Source: Azolla pinnata (lineage: Eukaryota; Streptophyta; Polypodiopsida; Salviniales; Salviniaceae). Taken from it: 24,006 nt of DNA. Both the position numbers and the translations under genes were made by a program. The DNA is taken from NCBI GenBank assembly GCA_037176905.1, contig JBBBWG010008613.1, positions 1 to 24,006 of the forward strand, read 5' to 3'. This document shows positions 1 to 9,548 of this stretch, one piece after another (position 1 is the first letter of the stretch; every line of letters begins with the position of its first letter). Under the pieces are notes generated by a model. That model worked only from the letters and a program-made list of their open reading frames with translations. It was not told where the DNA came from and ran no database searches.

Positions 1-76
1 TTTCCCCGACTGTCTTATTTTCCGTAATATTACGTAATTACGGCTTCGCCGTAATTCCGTAAAATCCCGGCCAACA
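1..76 (-). repeat. LTR 5'-terminal fragment (minus orientation), LTR family A
   Basis: Read on the minus strand from base 76, this begins TGTTGGCCGGG and continues with the same sequence as the plus-strand LTR starting at 23628. A third, more diverged copy starts at 2518. It contains a nine-base-pair hairpin (36-44 pairing with 48-56, three-base loop) that is also present at 23647-23667. Only the first 76 bases of the LTR lie in the window, so it is unclear whether this is a 5' LTR, a 3' LTR or a solo LTR. Identity with the other copies is seen directly. Calling it an LTR is inferred from the TG start, the TATA box in the longer copies and the flanking retroelement genes. Confidence 0.75.
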
Positions 77-97
77 TTCTACACCCCACCCCCGGGC
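77..97 (-). other. possible polypurine tract beside the minus-strand LTR
   Basis: On the minus strand the bases immediately before the LTR start are G-rich (a run of five G, a T, then four G, ending GTGTAGAA). A polypurine tract is expected just upstream of a 3' LTR. If real, the LTR at 1-76 is a 3' LTR of a minus-strand element whose internal part lies to the right. The tract is interrupted by T residues, so this is tentative. Confidence 0.3.
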
Positions 98-102
98 AAG
101 GA

Positions 103-254
103 GAGACCCGAAAGCCGGCCGCATGAACTGGCCAAGGGCAAAGCACCGGAGGAAGAGCCCGGAAGCCGGTGGCGTGATCCGGCCAAGGCCAAAGCACCGA
201 GGAAGAGCCCGAAAGCCGGCGGCGCGATCCGACCAAGGGCAAATGGCCGGAGGA
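103..254 (+). repeat. three tandem copies of a ~51-bp GC-rich repeat
   Basis: The motif CCCGAAAGCCGG, followed by a GATCCG(G/A)CCAAGG-type segment and an AGCACCGGAGGAAGAG-type segment, recurs with starts near 103, 155 and 205. In the best frame it would encode a Pro/Glu/Lys/Ala-rich 17-residue repeat, but small indels disrupt the frame. It lies directly before the readable part of the coiled-coil ORF and may once have been its N-terminal repeat domain. Confidence 0.6.
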
Positions 255-300
255 GGAGCGACCGCAGTAAAAGGAGCTCTAGGAGATCGGCACGTCGGGG

Positions 301-2450
301 GCCTCACCCGAGCCGGTGCCAATACCAGAGCCTGTTGCGAAACAGCCGAGGAAACGGCGGTTACAGCCACCCGCCTCCAGGGGAGAGGAAACCGGAATGA
401 TTGCAGTCGTACGGTTCCCGAGTCAAGGACCCCCGAGACGTACGACGTTACGCATCGTACTGTTAGAAGGAGTCGGGCGGGCGCCGGCAGACCATCAGAT
501 TCCACCGGTGGCGGAAACTATGGTGGAGGATCAGCCCATGCTAACGGCGGAGGCCGCAGCGGACGCACCGATAGAAAAGGAAGCTCTGCCGGAACCGGAA
601 CTGCCAATGGCACAGGATCCGGCAGCAGGAACGACTATGACGAAAGCGGAAATCTAGATTCGGACTTGGAATCTTGGTGAGCGGATCCCGATCGCACCCC
701 AGATCTGGGATGCCGACACGCCGCAAGTCAGAATAGGGGCGGCAGATGATGACGTGGACATCGTCACGCTGGGTGATTCGGAAATCACACCTGCCGTACC
801 CGAACCCCCAAAGAAGTCGCCGAAGGAAAAACGGAAGAAGAAGCGGAAGAAAGCGGCGCAACACGAGTCCGATGGCTGGTTGGTCATTCGGCTAAAGAAG
901 GCAGGCCCCGCACGAGCAGCGGATGCTACGGAGGACGAAGGAAGGCCGGGTGGAACGGCCGCAGTTTTGGAGTCGGTAATTGTACATAGCGCAGAGGACG
1001 GCACAATTTTGGCCACGGATGTGGCAAGTGTACAGTGACCCAGAGCACCCGTACTTGGTACGGCTGAGGTCCGGCCGGCCGACAGCACGGAGCCGGTCGT
1101 GAAGACGGTCGACGCACCTACGCCGATGATCGAAGATCAAGCGCCAGCGGACGACATCGCACGGGACCCCACGAACACCAAACAGGAAACCGTTCCGGTG
1201 AGTCCGCCCTCGTCACTAGTGAGCACGGCGGCCACGACCGTCGTAGCCAGACACGTACCAACAGAGCTCACGGTTCGTTCGACACGGGAAGAAGCGAACG
1301 AAATTATGTTAATGCTGGAAAAGGCGCATGGAGCGAAAGGGTGGAAGCCCAGACTTCGGCAACCGCGGAGCGTGACGTGACTGTTTGGAAGCGATGGCTC
1401 ACGCACTGTGAAGAGTCGTTGAAACGGAAGAATGCATCTCTATCGGAAGCAGAGAAGGGGCAGGCGGAGCTCCGTATGGCGCTGGTGGCTAAGGATGCGG
1501 AGTTGGCGAAGGTACGAGCGGAATTGGAAGCCGAACGTAGGAGACGTACCAACACAGAACAACTTCGTCGGGATTTACGGGAGGCGCAAGTGGAAGTCAA
1601 GTCGTTGAGACAACGAATCAGAGTATTGAGAGGCGATCTGGACGAAGCTCGGCAAAATGATAAGCATATGTCAGACGTGTTCGAAATGCTGAACGCGGAA
1701 ATGCAGAAGAGCAAGGAAACGTGGAAGCGTATCCAGACTCACCTCGTGGCCGAAGTCGAGCACACGAACGAGGAGAACAGCAAGCTGAAACAGGCCATGG
1801 AGAGTCGGAACGCAGAAATAGGTAAGCTGAACCAGGAACGGGACGCGGCTGTCCGACGGCACCAACAAGCTCAAGAGGAGTTGGGACCATTGAGGCTGGA
1901 GCTATCGGTGGCAGTCGCGGATTTGAAGAAGGCTCGAACGAACCAGGATACACAGCAAAAAGAGATCGATCGCCTTAGGGGCGAACTCGGAAAGAAGTCA
2001 TTTTCTGCTCAGGCCAATCTGAAGAAAATCGTGGAGAAATTCTGGGAGCAAACAAATGTTGCAATCCAGGTCGCGACAGCTACGGTATTGCAAGGATGGT
2101 CTGAATAAGCGGTGAAATTACAAATACTGCGAGTGGATAAGGCCAACCGAGATCTCCGTGGACACAGATTCTGGAAGCTGGACAAGGCAAATTACGAAGC
2201 AATACAGGAAAACCTAACAACGGATTTCATGCGAATTGCCCTCTGTCATCGGGAGGAGGTTACGAAGTTGTTAGCGGAGCAGGAGGAGCTTGTTCGGAAG
2301 ATGCAAACAGAGATGGAAGCCGTAGCCGAACCGGTGGTTCCAACAATATAGCCGACGGGAGCTTCAACAGGCGTGAATGAGGAGGACGACGACGAGGAGA
2401 CCGCTGACGAGCAGGAGCCCTCAATATTGCATGTCCTGAACGAGGACTAA
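301..2450 (+). pseudogene. broken ORF for a Pro-rich, basic, coiled-coil retroelement accessory protein
   Basis: One reading frame runs from about 301 with in-frame stops at 655 (TAG), 1036 (TGA) and 1378 (TGA). It then shifts by one base near 1340-1380 and continues with stops at 2106 (TAA) and 2349 (TAG) to a plausible natural TAA at 2448. In order it holds a Pro/Glu-rich acidic region, a module with core WDADTPQ (706-726), a lysine/arginine cluster at about 808-870 that looks like a nuclear localisation or nucleic-acid-binding segment, an acidic/Pro-rich linker, a long coiled coil (about 1341-2108), a Lys-rich segment and a very acidic tail. The WDADTPQ module also occurs in the pol linker at 4620-4745 on the other strand, which ties this ORF to the same retroelement lineage. 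No CCHC knuckle, protease or RT motif is visible. It could be an unusual Gag, or an extra (possibly antisense) ORF as known in some Tat-lineage Gypsy elements. The function is not known. Confidence 0.6.
1341..2108 (+). pseudogene. coiled-coil segment of the accessory ORF (longest open stretch, 255 residues)
   Basis: This is the longest uninterrupted frame of the pseudogene described above. From about residue 20 to 230 it is rich in Glu, Lys, Arg, Gln and Leu with regular hydrophobic spacing (for example KDAELAKVRAELEAERRRR and NAEIGKLNQERDAAVRRHQQ), typical of a long parallel coiled coil with no proline. A less charged stretch follows (VEKFWEQTNVAIQVATATVL), then a TAA. After the stop the same frame continues for another 80 residues, so the TAA is probably a nonsense mutation. 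The GTG at 1341 is only the first permitted codon in this frame, because the upstream coding sequence lies in the neighbouring frame. The likely role is oligomerisation, by inference only. Confidence 0.6.
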
Positions 2451-2517
2451 TTTTTGTAATAAGTGTACATATTGTAATTTTTTGCATTTGGAACACTATC
2501 CCACGAGCGTGCCATAG

Positions 2518-3000
2518 TGTTGGCCGATTATTACGAAATTACGACAAAGTCATAAATTCGTAATAATACGGAAATAATACCTAGTAGGAAAATCGGATAT
2601 TTGGAAAATCGGAGAGTTGTGTCCAGGTCCGAACCGACGTAATGTATATAAGAACTTGGTGATCCGAAAGGGTGTCAAGGATGTATATAAGACCGGGGGT
2701 TCTGTCTTGTACATAGTCCGAAACCAGTGTTTATAATCGAAGAGCTTTTGCGCCTTGTGAAATCTATCTGTGTGCCTGTGTCGGTGTCTACGAATAATCG
2801 GAATCTACGATTAATCGAATTAATCGTAGTAATCGTGGAGTCGGAATTTACGACTGATCGTACTATCGGAGAATCGAGATCTGATCATCGTGTCTCCATT
2901 CGTATCTACCCACGACAAGTTTTAGTCTTTCATCCGAACGGCTAACACCGTTAGCCACTTATCCGGGTCGTCCTTTGGCCCGGCCTCTAGTGTCACCATC
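2518..3000 (+). repeat. LTR family A, plus-strand copy (right boundary uncertain)
   Basis: This copy starts TGTTGGCCGATT and aligns along its length with the LTR at 23628-24006. Shared blocks are GATCCGAAAGG, GTATATAAGACCG, GTCTGTCTTGTA and GAAGAGCTT. The 5' hairpin is present but eroded (2537-2558). Several CG sites of the other copies are CA or TG here, consistent with methylation-driven decay. The right end was not fixed. A CA near 2999, directly before the end of the Gypsy pol fragment, or the CTAACA near 2946 are both possible. No clear primer-binding site or target-site duplication was found. The upstream flank (2451-2517) is AT-rich and without a polypurine tract. Confidence 0.65.
2684..2690 (+). 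promoter_or_regulatory. TATA box of LTR family A
   Basis: TATATAA within a block (GTATATAAGACCG) conserved in the LTR copy at 23784. A second TATATAA lies 39 bases upstream (2645-2651) but is degraded in the other copy, so the downstream one is the more likely promoter. Transcription would start roughly 25-35 bases downstream, inside the conserved GTCTGTCTTGTA block. Confidence 0.55.
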
Positions 3001-3001
3001 A

Positions 3002-4735
3002 TTACCCCAGCGTCGGGAAGTCGTCCGCCACCCCTGCCGGCGCTTCACCCGATTCCAACCGTGAGAGGTAATCGGCTACTGCATGCTGAGCACCGGGTCG
3101 GTGGACTATATCCAGCTCGTACTCCTGTAAGAGCAGAGCCCACCGAGCCAGCTTGCCGGTCAGCGATGCCTTGGACACCAGGTATACCAGGGCCGAATGA
3201 TCAACGTGGAACGTAAACCACTTCCCCAACAAATAATGACGAAATTTCGTCACACTGTATATCATGTCGAGGGCTTCTCGCTCCGTTGTCGAATAATTTC
3301 TTTCCGCCTTCGATAGCTGTCGACTCGCGTAGTAAACTGGCCCAAACCAGTTCTTTTCGTACTTCTGCATTAATACGCTGCCGATTGCTATATCCGATGC
3401 GTCCATGAACACGTGGAACTCCCGGTCCCAGTTCGGGGGTTGTACCACCCGAGCACGTGTCAGCAAGAGTTTTAAGGCTGCAAAAGCCTTTTCCTCCTCT
3501 TCAGTCCACGTGAACGGTTCCCTATGAACCACCACGTGGAGGGGCGTGGCAAAATCCGCCAAGTGTCGAATCATCCGACTGTGCCACCAAATTTGCCCCA
3601 AAAATCGGCTCAATGCCTTGGCCTTATGCGGTGCTGGAGCTTCCAAGATAGCCTTGACCTTGTCGGGGTCCATCACAATTCCATCCTTGCTCACAATGTG
3701 GCCTAGCAGCATCCCGCTGGTGACTGTGAAGGCACACTTAGTCGGATTCAGGCTCAGTAGTGCTTCTCTACACTTCTTAAGGCATAGCTCGACGTGTCGC
3801 AAGTGCGCCTTACGCGTTCCGAAGACTGCAAAGTCGTCTAAGAACACTTGCATAAATCTAGGGATATATTCCTCAAAGATTTCCATAATAATCCGCTGGA
3901 AGGTAGCTGGGGCCGTCTTAAGTCCGAATATCATGACGACTGCCACGAAGATGCCCCATTCTGTGACGAATGTGGTCTTTTCCTGATCCTCTTCGGCCAT
4001 CCGGATCTAATTATATCCGATAAATCCGTCCAGAAAACTGTACATCTGATGCCCGGCTACCCTGTCGAGTACCCCGTCCATAAACGATAGTGGAAACGTG
4101 TCCGTGATGGTTGTTGTGTTCAGTTTCCAATAATCAACGTAGACCCTCAGCTTGCCGTTTTTCTTCAGCACCACCACGATTGGGCTCAACCACGTCGCCC
4201 GTTTTACTGGCCTGATAAACCCTACCCGAAGGAGCTTGTCAATCTCCTCTTTGACTTTCACCGCGTAGTTCGGGTTCAGGCGATATCTTCTTTGTTGCAC
4301 CGGAATTGCGGCTTTCGCCAGGTTTATCTTGTGATGATAAAACTCTGGGTTTAGCCCCTTCCTCGTATGACCATGTGAACACATCCTTGTACGTCCTGAG
4401 GACATTGGTCAGCTGCTCTTTGAAGTCCGCATCGAGCTCCTTTGCGATTAAGAAGTTGCGTGGTTCCTCCGCCGTTCCCAAATTCAGCTCCTCGAGTTCA
4501 GTAGGCCGAACACGTTGGGACAACGCCAACTCACGTTCCAAGGCTTCCCTGGCCCTGCCTACTTCTACGACCGCCGTCTCTTCCGAGTACTAGTAGGGCT
4601 CGGCTTCTTTTACGACATCAATTTCGTAGAGAGACACAAGGGTGATGATGTCGACTTCTTCGTCTGTACCGGCTGGCCCTACTCCGAACTGCGGCGTGTC
4701 GGCATCCCAAACCTGGGGTACGATCGAGATCGGCC
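3002..4735 (-). pseudogene. Ty3/Gypsy pol remnant: RT and RNase H
   Basis: The frame closes at a TAA at 3002-3004. The segment 3002-4000 encodes the RT palm with FLDD in place of the usual Y-x-DD (residues 53-56 of this segment), the LGHIVSKDGI motif, and an RNase H with all four expected acidic positions (FMDAS at 198-202, TTERE at 238-242, HVDH at 265-268, VADYLSR at 308-314). Upstream in the same frame, after a TAG at 4007, lies the RT finger region, with NPEFYHHKINL, GFIRPV and KKNGKLRVYVDYWKLN. A frameshift near 4365 separates this from the pre-RT linker (4239-4541), and a further in-frame TAG lies at 4590. The linker carries the WDADTPQ module at 4689-4709. Protease and Gag are missing on the 5' side, cut off by the satellite. 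Integrase is missing on the 3' side, next to the LTR. The copy is dead but moderately young, since few stops interrupt about 1.7 kb. Confidence 0.9.
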
Positions 4736-4740
4736 AACAA

Positions 4741-7700
4741 GAGCGAGAGAAACCGCTGGAAAGGTGAACATGTGTCAAAACTGATGAGGGGACTGACCAA
4801 GACCAGGGCGGACTGCGCCCATCACCAGAAAAAGCTCATAGCTCCCTCGTGCGATATCGGATTTCCAAATTTTTTGGCTTGAATCGAAGCGCAACAGAGC
4901 AAAATACGCAATGGCACAAGAAAGTTTAGATTTTAAAACTCAGAGCGAGAGAAACGGCTGAAAAGGTAAAGATGTGTCAGAACTGAGGAAAGGACCAACC
5001 AGCACCAGGGCGGACTGTGCCCTTCCCCAGAGAAAGTTCATAGCTCCCTCGTGCGATATCGGATTTCCGAGTTTTTTTGCTTGAATCGAAGCGCAAGAGA
5101 GCAAGCTACGCAATGGCACATGGAAAGTTTGGATTTTGAAACTTATGTGAGAGAAACGGCTGAAAAGGTGAAGATTTGTTAGAACTAAGGAAGGGACCGA
5201 CCAGGACTAGGGCGGACTGCGCCTTTCACCAAAAAAAGCTCATATCTCCCTTGTGCGATATCGGATTTTCGAGTTTTTTGTTTTGAATCGAAGTGCAAGA
5301 GAGCAAGCTACGCATTGGCACAAGAAACTTTGGATTTTGAAAGTCAGGGCGAGAGAAACCGCTGAAAAGGTGAATATGTGTCAAAACTAAGGAAAGGACC
5401 GACCAGGACCAGGGCGGACTGTGCCCTTTACAAGAAAAAGCTCATAGCTCCCTCGTGCGATATCGGATTTCCGAGTTTTTTTGCTTCAATCGAAGCGCAA
5501 GAGAGCAACCTATGAATGGCACAAGAAAGTTTGGATTTCGAAACTCCGGCGAAAGAAACCGCTCAAAATCTAAGGATGTGTCAGAACTGAGGAAGTGACC
5601 ACCCAGGACCACGGCGGACTGCACCCTTCACCAAAAAACGCTCATAGCTCCCTCGTGCAATATCGGATTTCCAAGTTTTATGGTTTGAATCGAAGTGCAA
5701 GAGAACAACTTACACAATGGCACAAGAAACTGTGGATTTTTAAAGTCGGGGAGAGAGAAACCGCTGAAAAGGTGAACATGTGTAAGAAATGAGGAAGGGA
5801 CCGACAAGGACCAGGGCGGACTGCGCCCTTCACCAGAAAACGATCATAGCTCCCTCGTACGATATCGGATTTCCAATTTTTTTTCCTTGAATGGAAGCGC
5901 AAGAGAGCAAGCTATGCAATGGCACAAAAAAGTTTGGATTTTGAAACTCAGGCAAGAGAAACAGCTCAACAGCTGAAGATGTGTCAAAACTGAGGAAGTG
6001 ACCGACCAGGACCAGGGCGGACTGCACCCTTCACCAGAAAAAGCTCATAGCTCCCTCATGCGATATCAGATTTCGGGGTTTTTTGGCTTGAATTGAAGCA
6101 CAACAGAGCAAGATATGAATGACACAAGAAAGTTTGGATTTGGAAATTAAGGTGAGAGAACTGGTTCAAAAGCTCAAGATGTGTCAGAACTGAAGAAGTG
6201 ACCGACCAGGAGCAGGGCGGACTGCGCCCTTCGCCAGAAAAAGCTCATCGCTCTCTCGTGCAATATCGGATTTCCGAGTTTTTTGGTTTGAATCGAAGCG
6301 CAAGACAAACCGCTAAGAAAGTGAAAATGTGTCAGAACTGAGGAAGGGACCGACCAAGACCTGGGCGGACTGCGCCCTTCACTAGAAAAGGCTCATAGCT
6401 CCCTTGTGCGATATCGGATTTTCGGGTTTTTGGGCTTGAATCAAAGCGCAAGAGAGCAAGCTACGCAATGGCACAAGAAAGTTTGGATTTTGAAACTCAT
6501 GCTAGAGAAACGGCTCAAAAGCTGAAGATGTGTCAAACTGAGGAAGTGTCCGACCATAACCAGGGCGGACTGCGCCCTTCGCCAAAAAAAGCTCTTCACT
6601 CAATTGTGCGATATCGGATTTCCGAGTTTTTTCTCTTGAATCGAAGCGCAAGAGAGCAGGCTATGCAATGGCACAAGAAAGTTTGCATTTTGAAACTCAA
6701 GGCAAGAGAAACGGCTGAAAAGGTGAAGATGTGTCAGAACAAAGGAAGAGACCGCCCAGGACAAGGGCGGACTGCGCCCGTCAATAGAAAAAGCTCATAG
6801 CTCCCTCGTGCGATATCGGATTTCCAAGTTATTTGGCTGGAATAGAAGCACAAGAGAGCAAGACATGCAATGGTACAAGAAATTTTGCAGTTTGAAACTC
6901 AGAGCAAGAGAAACGACTGAAAAGGTGAAGTTGTGTCAGAACAGAGGAAGAGACCGCGCAGGACAAGGGCGGACTGCGCCCATCACCAGAAAAAGCTCAT
7001 AGCTCCCTCCTGCGACATCGGATTTCCGAATTTTTTGGTTTGAATCAAAGCGCAAGAGCGAAAGCTACGCAATGGCAGAAGAAAGTTTGCAGTTTGAAAC
7101 TCAGGGCAAGAGAAACGGCTGAAAAGGTGAAGATTTGTCATAACTGAGGAAGGGACCGACCAGAACTAGTGCGGACTGCGGGCTTCACTAGAAAAAGCTC
7201 ATAGCTCCCTCGTGCAATATCGGATTTCCGAGTTTTTTTCCTTGAATGGAAGCGCAAGAGAGCAAGCTATGCACTGGCACAAAAAAGTTTGGATTTTGAA
7301 ACTCAGGCAAGAGAAACGGCTCAACAGCTGAAGATGTGTCAAAACTGAGGAAGTGACCGACCAGGACCAGGGCGGACTGCACCCTTCACCAGAAAAAGCT
7401 CATAGCTCCCTTGTGCGATATTGGATTTCCGAACTTTTTGGCTTGAATCGAAGCGCAAGAGAGCAAGCTACGCAATAGCACAAGAAAGTTTTGTTTTTCA
7501 AAATCAGGGCGAGAGAAAAGGCTGAAAAGTTGGAGATGTGTCAGAACTGAGGAAAGGACCGACCAGGACCAGGGCGGACTGCGCCCTTCACCAGAAAAAC
7601 CTCATAGTTCCCTCGTGCGATATCGCATTTCCGAGGTTTTTGGTTTGAATCGAAGTGCAAGAGAGCAAGCTACACAATGGGACAAGAAAGTTTGGATTTT

Positions 7701-8821
7701 AAAACTTAGGGCGAGAGAAACCGCTGAAAAGGTTAACATGTGTCAGAACTAAGGATGGGACCCACCAAGACCAGGGTGGACTGCGCCCTTCAGCAGAAAA
7801 AGCTCATAGCTCCCTCGTGCGATATCGGATTTCCGAATTTTTTGGCTTGAATGGAAGCGCAACAGAGGAAGCTACACAATGGGACAAGAAAGTTTGGATT
7901 TTAAAACTCAGGGCGAGAGAAACGGCTGAAAAGGTGAAGATGTGTCAGAACTGAGGAAAGGATTGACCAGTGCCAGGGCGGAATGCGCCCTTCCTCAGAA
8001 AAAGCTCATAGCTCCCTCGTGCGATATCGGACTTCTGGGTTATTTTTCTAGAATCGAAGCGCAAGAGAGAAAACTACGCAATGGCGCAAGAAAGTTTGGA
8101 TTTTGAAAGTGAGGTGAGAAACGGCTCAAAAGCTGAAGATGTGTCCGAACTGAGGAAGTGACCGACCAGGACCAGGACGGACTGCATCCTTCACCAGAAA
8201 AAGCTTATAGCTCCCTCGTGCAATATTGGATTTCTGAGTTGTTTGGCTTGAATCGAAGCACAAGAGAGCGAGCTACGCAATGGTATAAGAAAGTTTGGAT
8301 TTTGAAACTCAGGCGAGAGAAATGGCTCAACAGCTGAAGATGTGTCAGAACTGAGGAAGTGACCGACTAGGACTAGGGCAGACTGCGCCCTTCACCAGAA
8401 AAAGCTCATCGCTCCCTCGTGCGATATCGGATTTCTGAGGTTTTTGGCTTGAATCGAAGCGCAAGAGAGCATTCTATTCAATGTCATAAGAAAGTTTGAA
8501 GTTTGAAACTTAGGGCCAGAGAAACGGCTGAAAAGGTGAAGATATGTTAGAATTGAAGAAGGGACCGACCAGGACAAGGGCGGACTACGTCCTTCACCAG
8601 AGAAAGCTCATAGCTCCCTCATGCGATATCGGATTTCCGAGTTTTTTGGCTTGAATCAAAGCGCAAGAGGGAAAGCTACGCAATGGCACAAGAAAGTTTG
8701 GATTTTTAAATTCATGGCGAGAGAAACGGCTGAAAATGTGAAGATGTGTGAGAACTGAGGAAGGCACCGACCAGGTCAAGGGCGGACTGCGGCCTTCACT
8801 GGAAAAAGGTCATAGCTCCCT
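4741..8821 (+). repeat. ~202-bp satellite array, about 20 tandem monomers
   Basis: The block AGCTCATAGCTCCCTCGTGC recurs through the array at intervals of 199-202 bp, with one short monomer of 148 bp between about 6245 and 6393 caused by an internal deletion. Other conserved blocks are GGGCGGACTGCGCCC (a five-base-pair inverted repeat around GACTG), CGATATCGGATTTCCGAG, TTGAATCGAAGCGCAAGAGAGC, AATGGCACAAGAAAGTTTGG and GAAACGGCTGAAAAGGTGAAG. Two monomer subtypes are visible: GAGGAAGGGACC with GGCTGAAAAGGTG, and GAGGAAGTGACC with GGCTCAA(A/C)AGCTG. Short ORFs inside are repeat shadows. The left junction cuts the Gypsy pol. The right junction falls in the AGCTCCCTC block. Confidence 0.95.
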
Positions 8822-9019
8822 CTGGTCCAGCCAATATATGGTCCCATCTCGCACTAGTGGGATCGGAGGTGGACGCCAAGCCATATATGGTCTCATCTGC
8901 TATAGTGGTGGCATGCCACCAAGTTGCTGGGTCATCTGATGCTGCCATTCTCTCATGGACACATGATAAGTACGCCACTCTGTCTCCAAGGTAGGTGGAA
9001 TCGGCGATCTATCAGCTAT
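8822..9019 (-). pseudogene. N-terminal fragment of an unknown gene (copy 1)
   Basis: On the minus strand this is homologous to the start of the pseudogene ending at 17308. The shared reading is MREWQHQMTQ followed by GGMP and PYMAWRPP. The codon matching the start ATG of copy 2 is ATA here (9017-9019), and there is a stop inside the GGMPP region. Only about 60 residues remain before the satellite begins. Differences between the copies are often conservative (D/E, L/F, V/A, I/V), which supports a coding origin. The family is not recognised. Both copies have telomere-like repeats directly upstream of the start. Confidence 0.55.
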
Positions 9020-9070
9020 GTATCTATATTTTTGGGATAGAATGAAACAAAAACCCACTATATTTTAACA

Positions 9071-9296
9071 AATTTAGGGTTTCATGAGAATTAGGGTTTA
9101 GGGTTTAGGGTTTTCTGGATTCATGTAATTTAGGGTTTATGGTTTGCTGAAATTTAGGGTTTAGGGTTTCCTGAAATTTAGGTTTTAGGGTTTCACGAAA
9201 TGTAGGGTTTAGGGTTTAGAGAAAGTTAGGGTTTAGAGTTTCATGAAACTAAGGTTCTACTAAAATTTAGGGTGTTTAATGAAATTTAGGGTAATG
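9071..9296 (+). repeat. degenerate telomere-like repeats (TTTAGGG type), copy 1
   Basis: Blocks of TTTAGGG, often two or three in a row (TTTAGGGTTTAGGG), alternate with TTCATGAAA-like spacers. This is the same arrangement as the longer array at 17378-18230, and the flank toward lower coordinates is homologous in both places. It therefore belongs to a dispersed repeat and is not a true telomere. On the minus strand the motif reads AAACCCTAA, identical to the plant telo-box promoter element, and it lies upstream of the unknown gene fragment. Confidence 0.8.
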
Positions 9297-9309
9297 AAAC
9301 CGGCAAAAT

Positions 9310-9530
9310 TTCATATTTTTCTTGCAGCAAAGTCTCCATCTAATCTTGCGGCAAGAGAAGCGTCAATACTCACGAAAATGACACGGCTAAGATCGCAACA
9401 AACTTGACACTGGTGGTCCCGGCAAATGCGCGGATATGCTCGCGGATATAGGTCTGGCAAATTCCGCGGATATACTCGCGGCAATGGTCGCGGTAAGGCT
9501 CATGGCAAAATTACCGCAGAGATGAAATTT
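9310..9530 (-). repeat. short GCGGCAA / CGCGGATAT repeats, inverse of the TTGCCGC family
   Basis: Irregular repeats of about 11-13 bp (CGCGGATATNCT, CGCGGCAATGG, TCGCGGTAAGG, CTTGCGGCAAG) occupy this stretch. On the minus strand they read TTGCCGCGA, matching the repeats near 15163, 19318, 20474 and 21208. They may be a remnant of the subterminal region of a CACTA-like element in inverse orientation. No coding sequence is seen. Confidence 0.5.
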
Positions 9531-9548
9531 TTTTGCCATCCAAGACAG

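Noticed and set aside
38..505. 155-residue minus-strand frame and the overlapping plus-strand frame 123-680
   Set aside because: GC-rich sequence gives long chance frames. The frame continuous with the WDADTPQ and coiled-coil segments is a different one.
5442..8779. Several minus-strand frames of 60-107 residues in the 202-bp satellite that resemble each other
   Set aside because: They recur with the satellite period, start at arbitrary codons and end at monomer variants. They are translations of a non-coding repeat.
4741..8821. CRISPR array
   Set aside because: Monomers of 202 bp diverge throughout, with no short identical repeats and unique spacers. The context is a plant genome.
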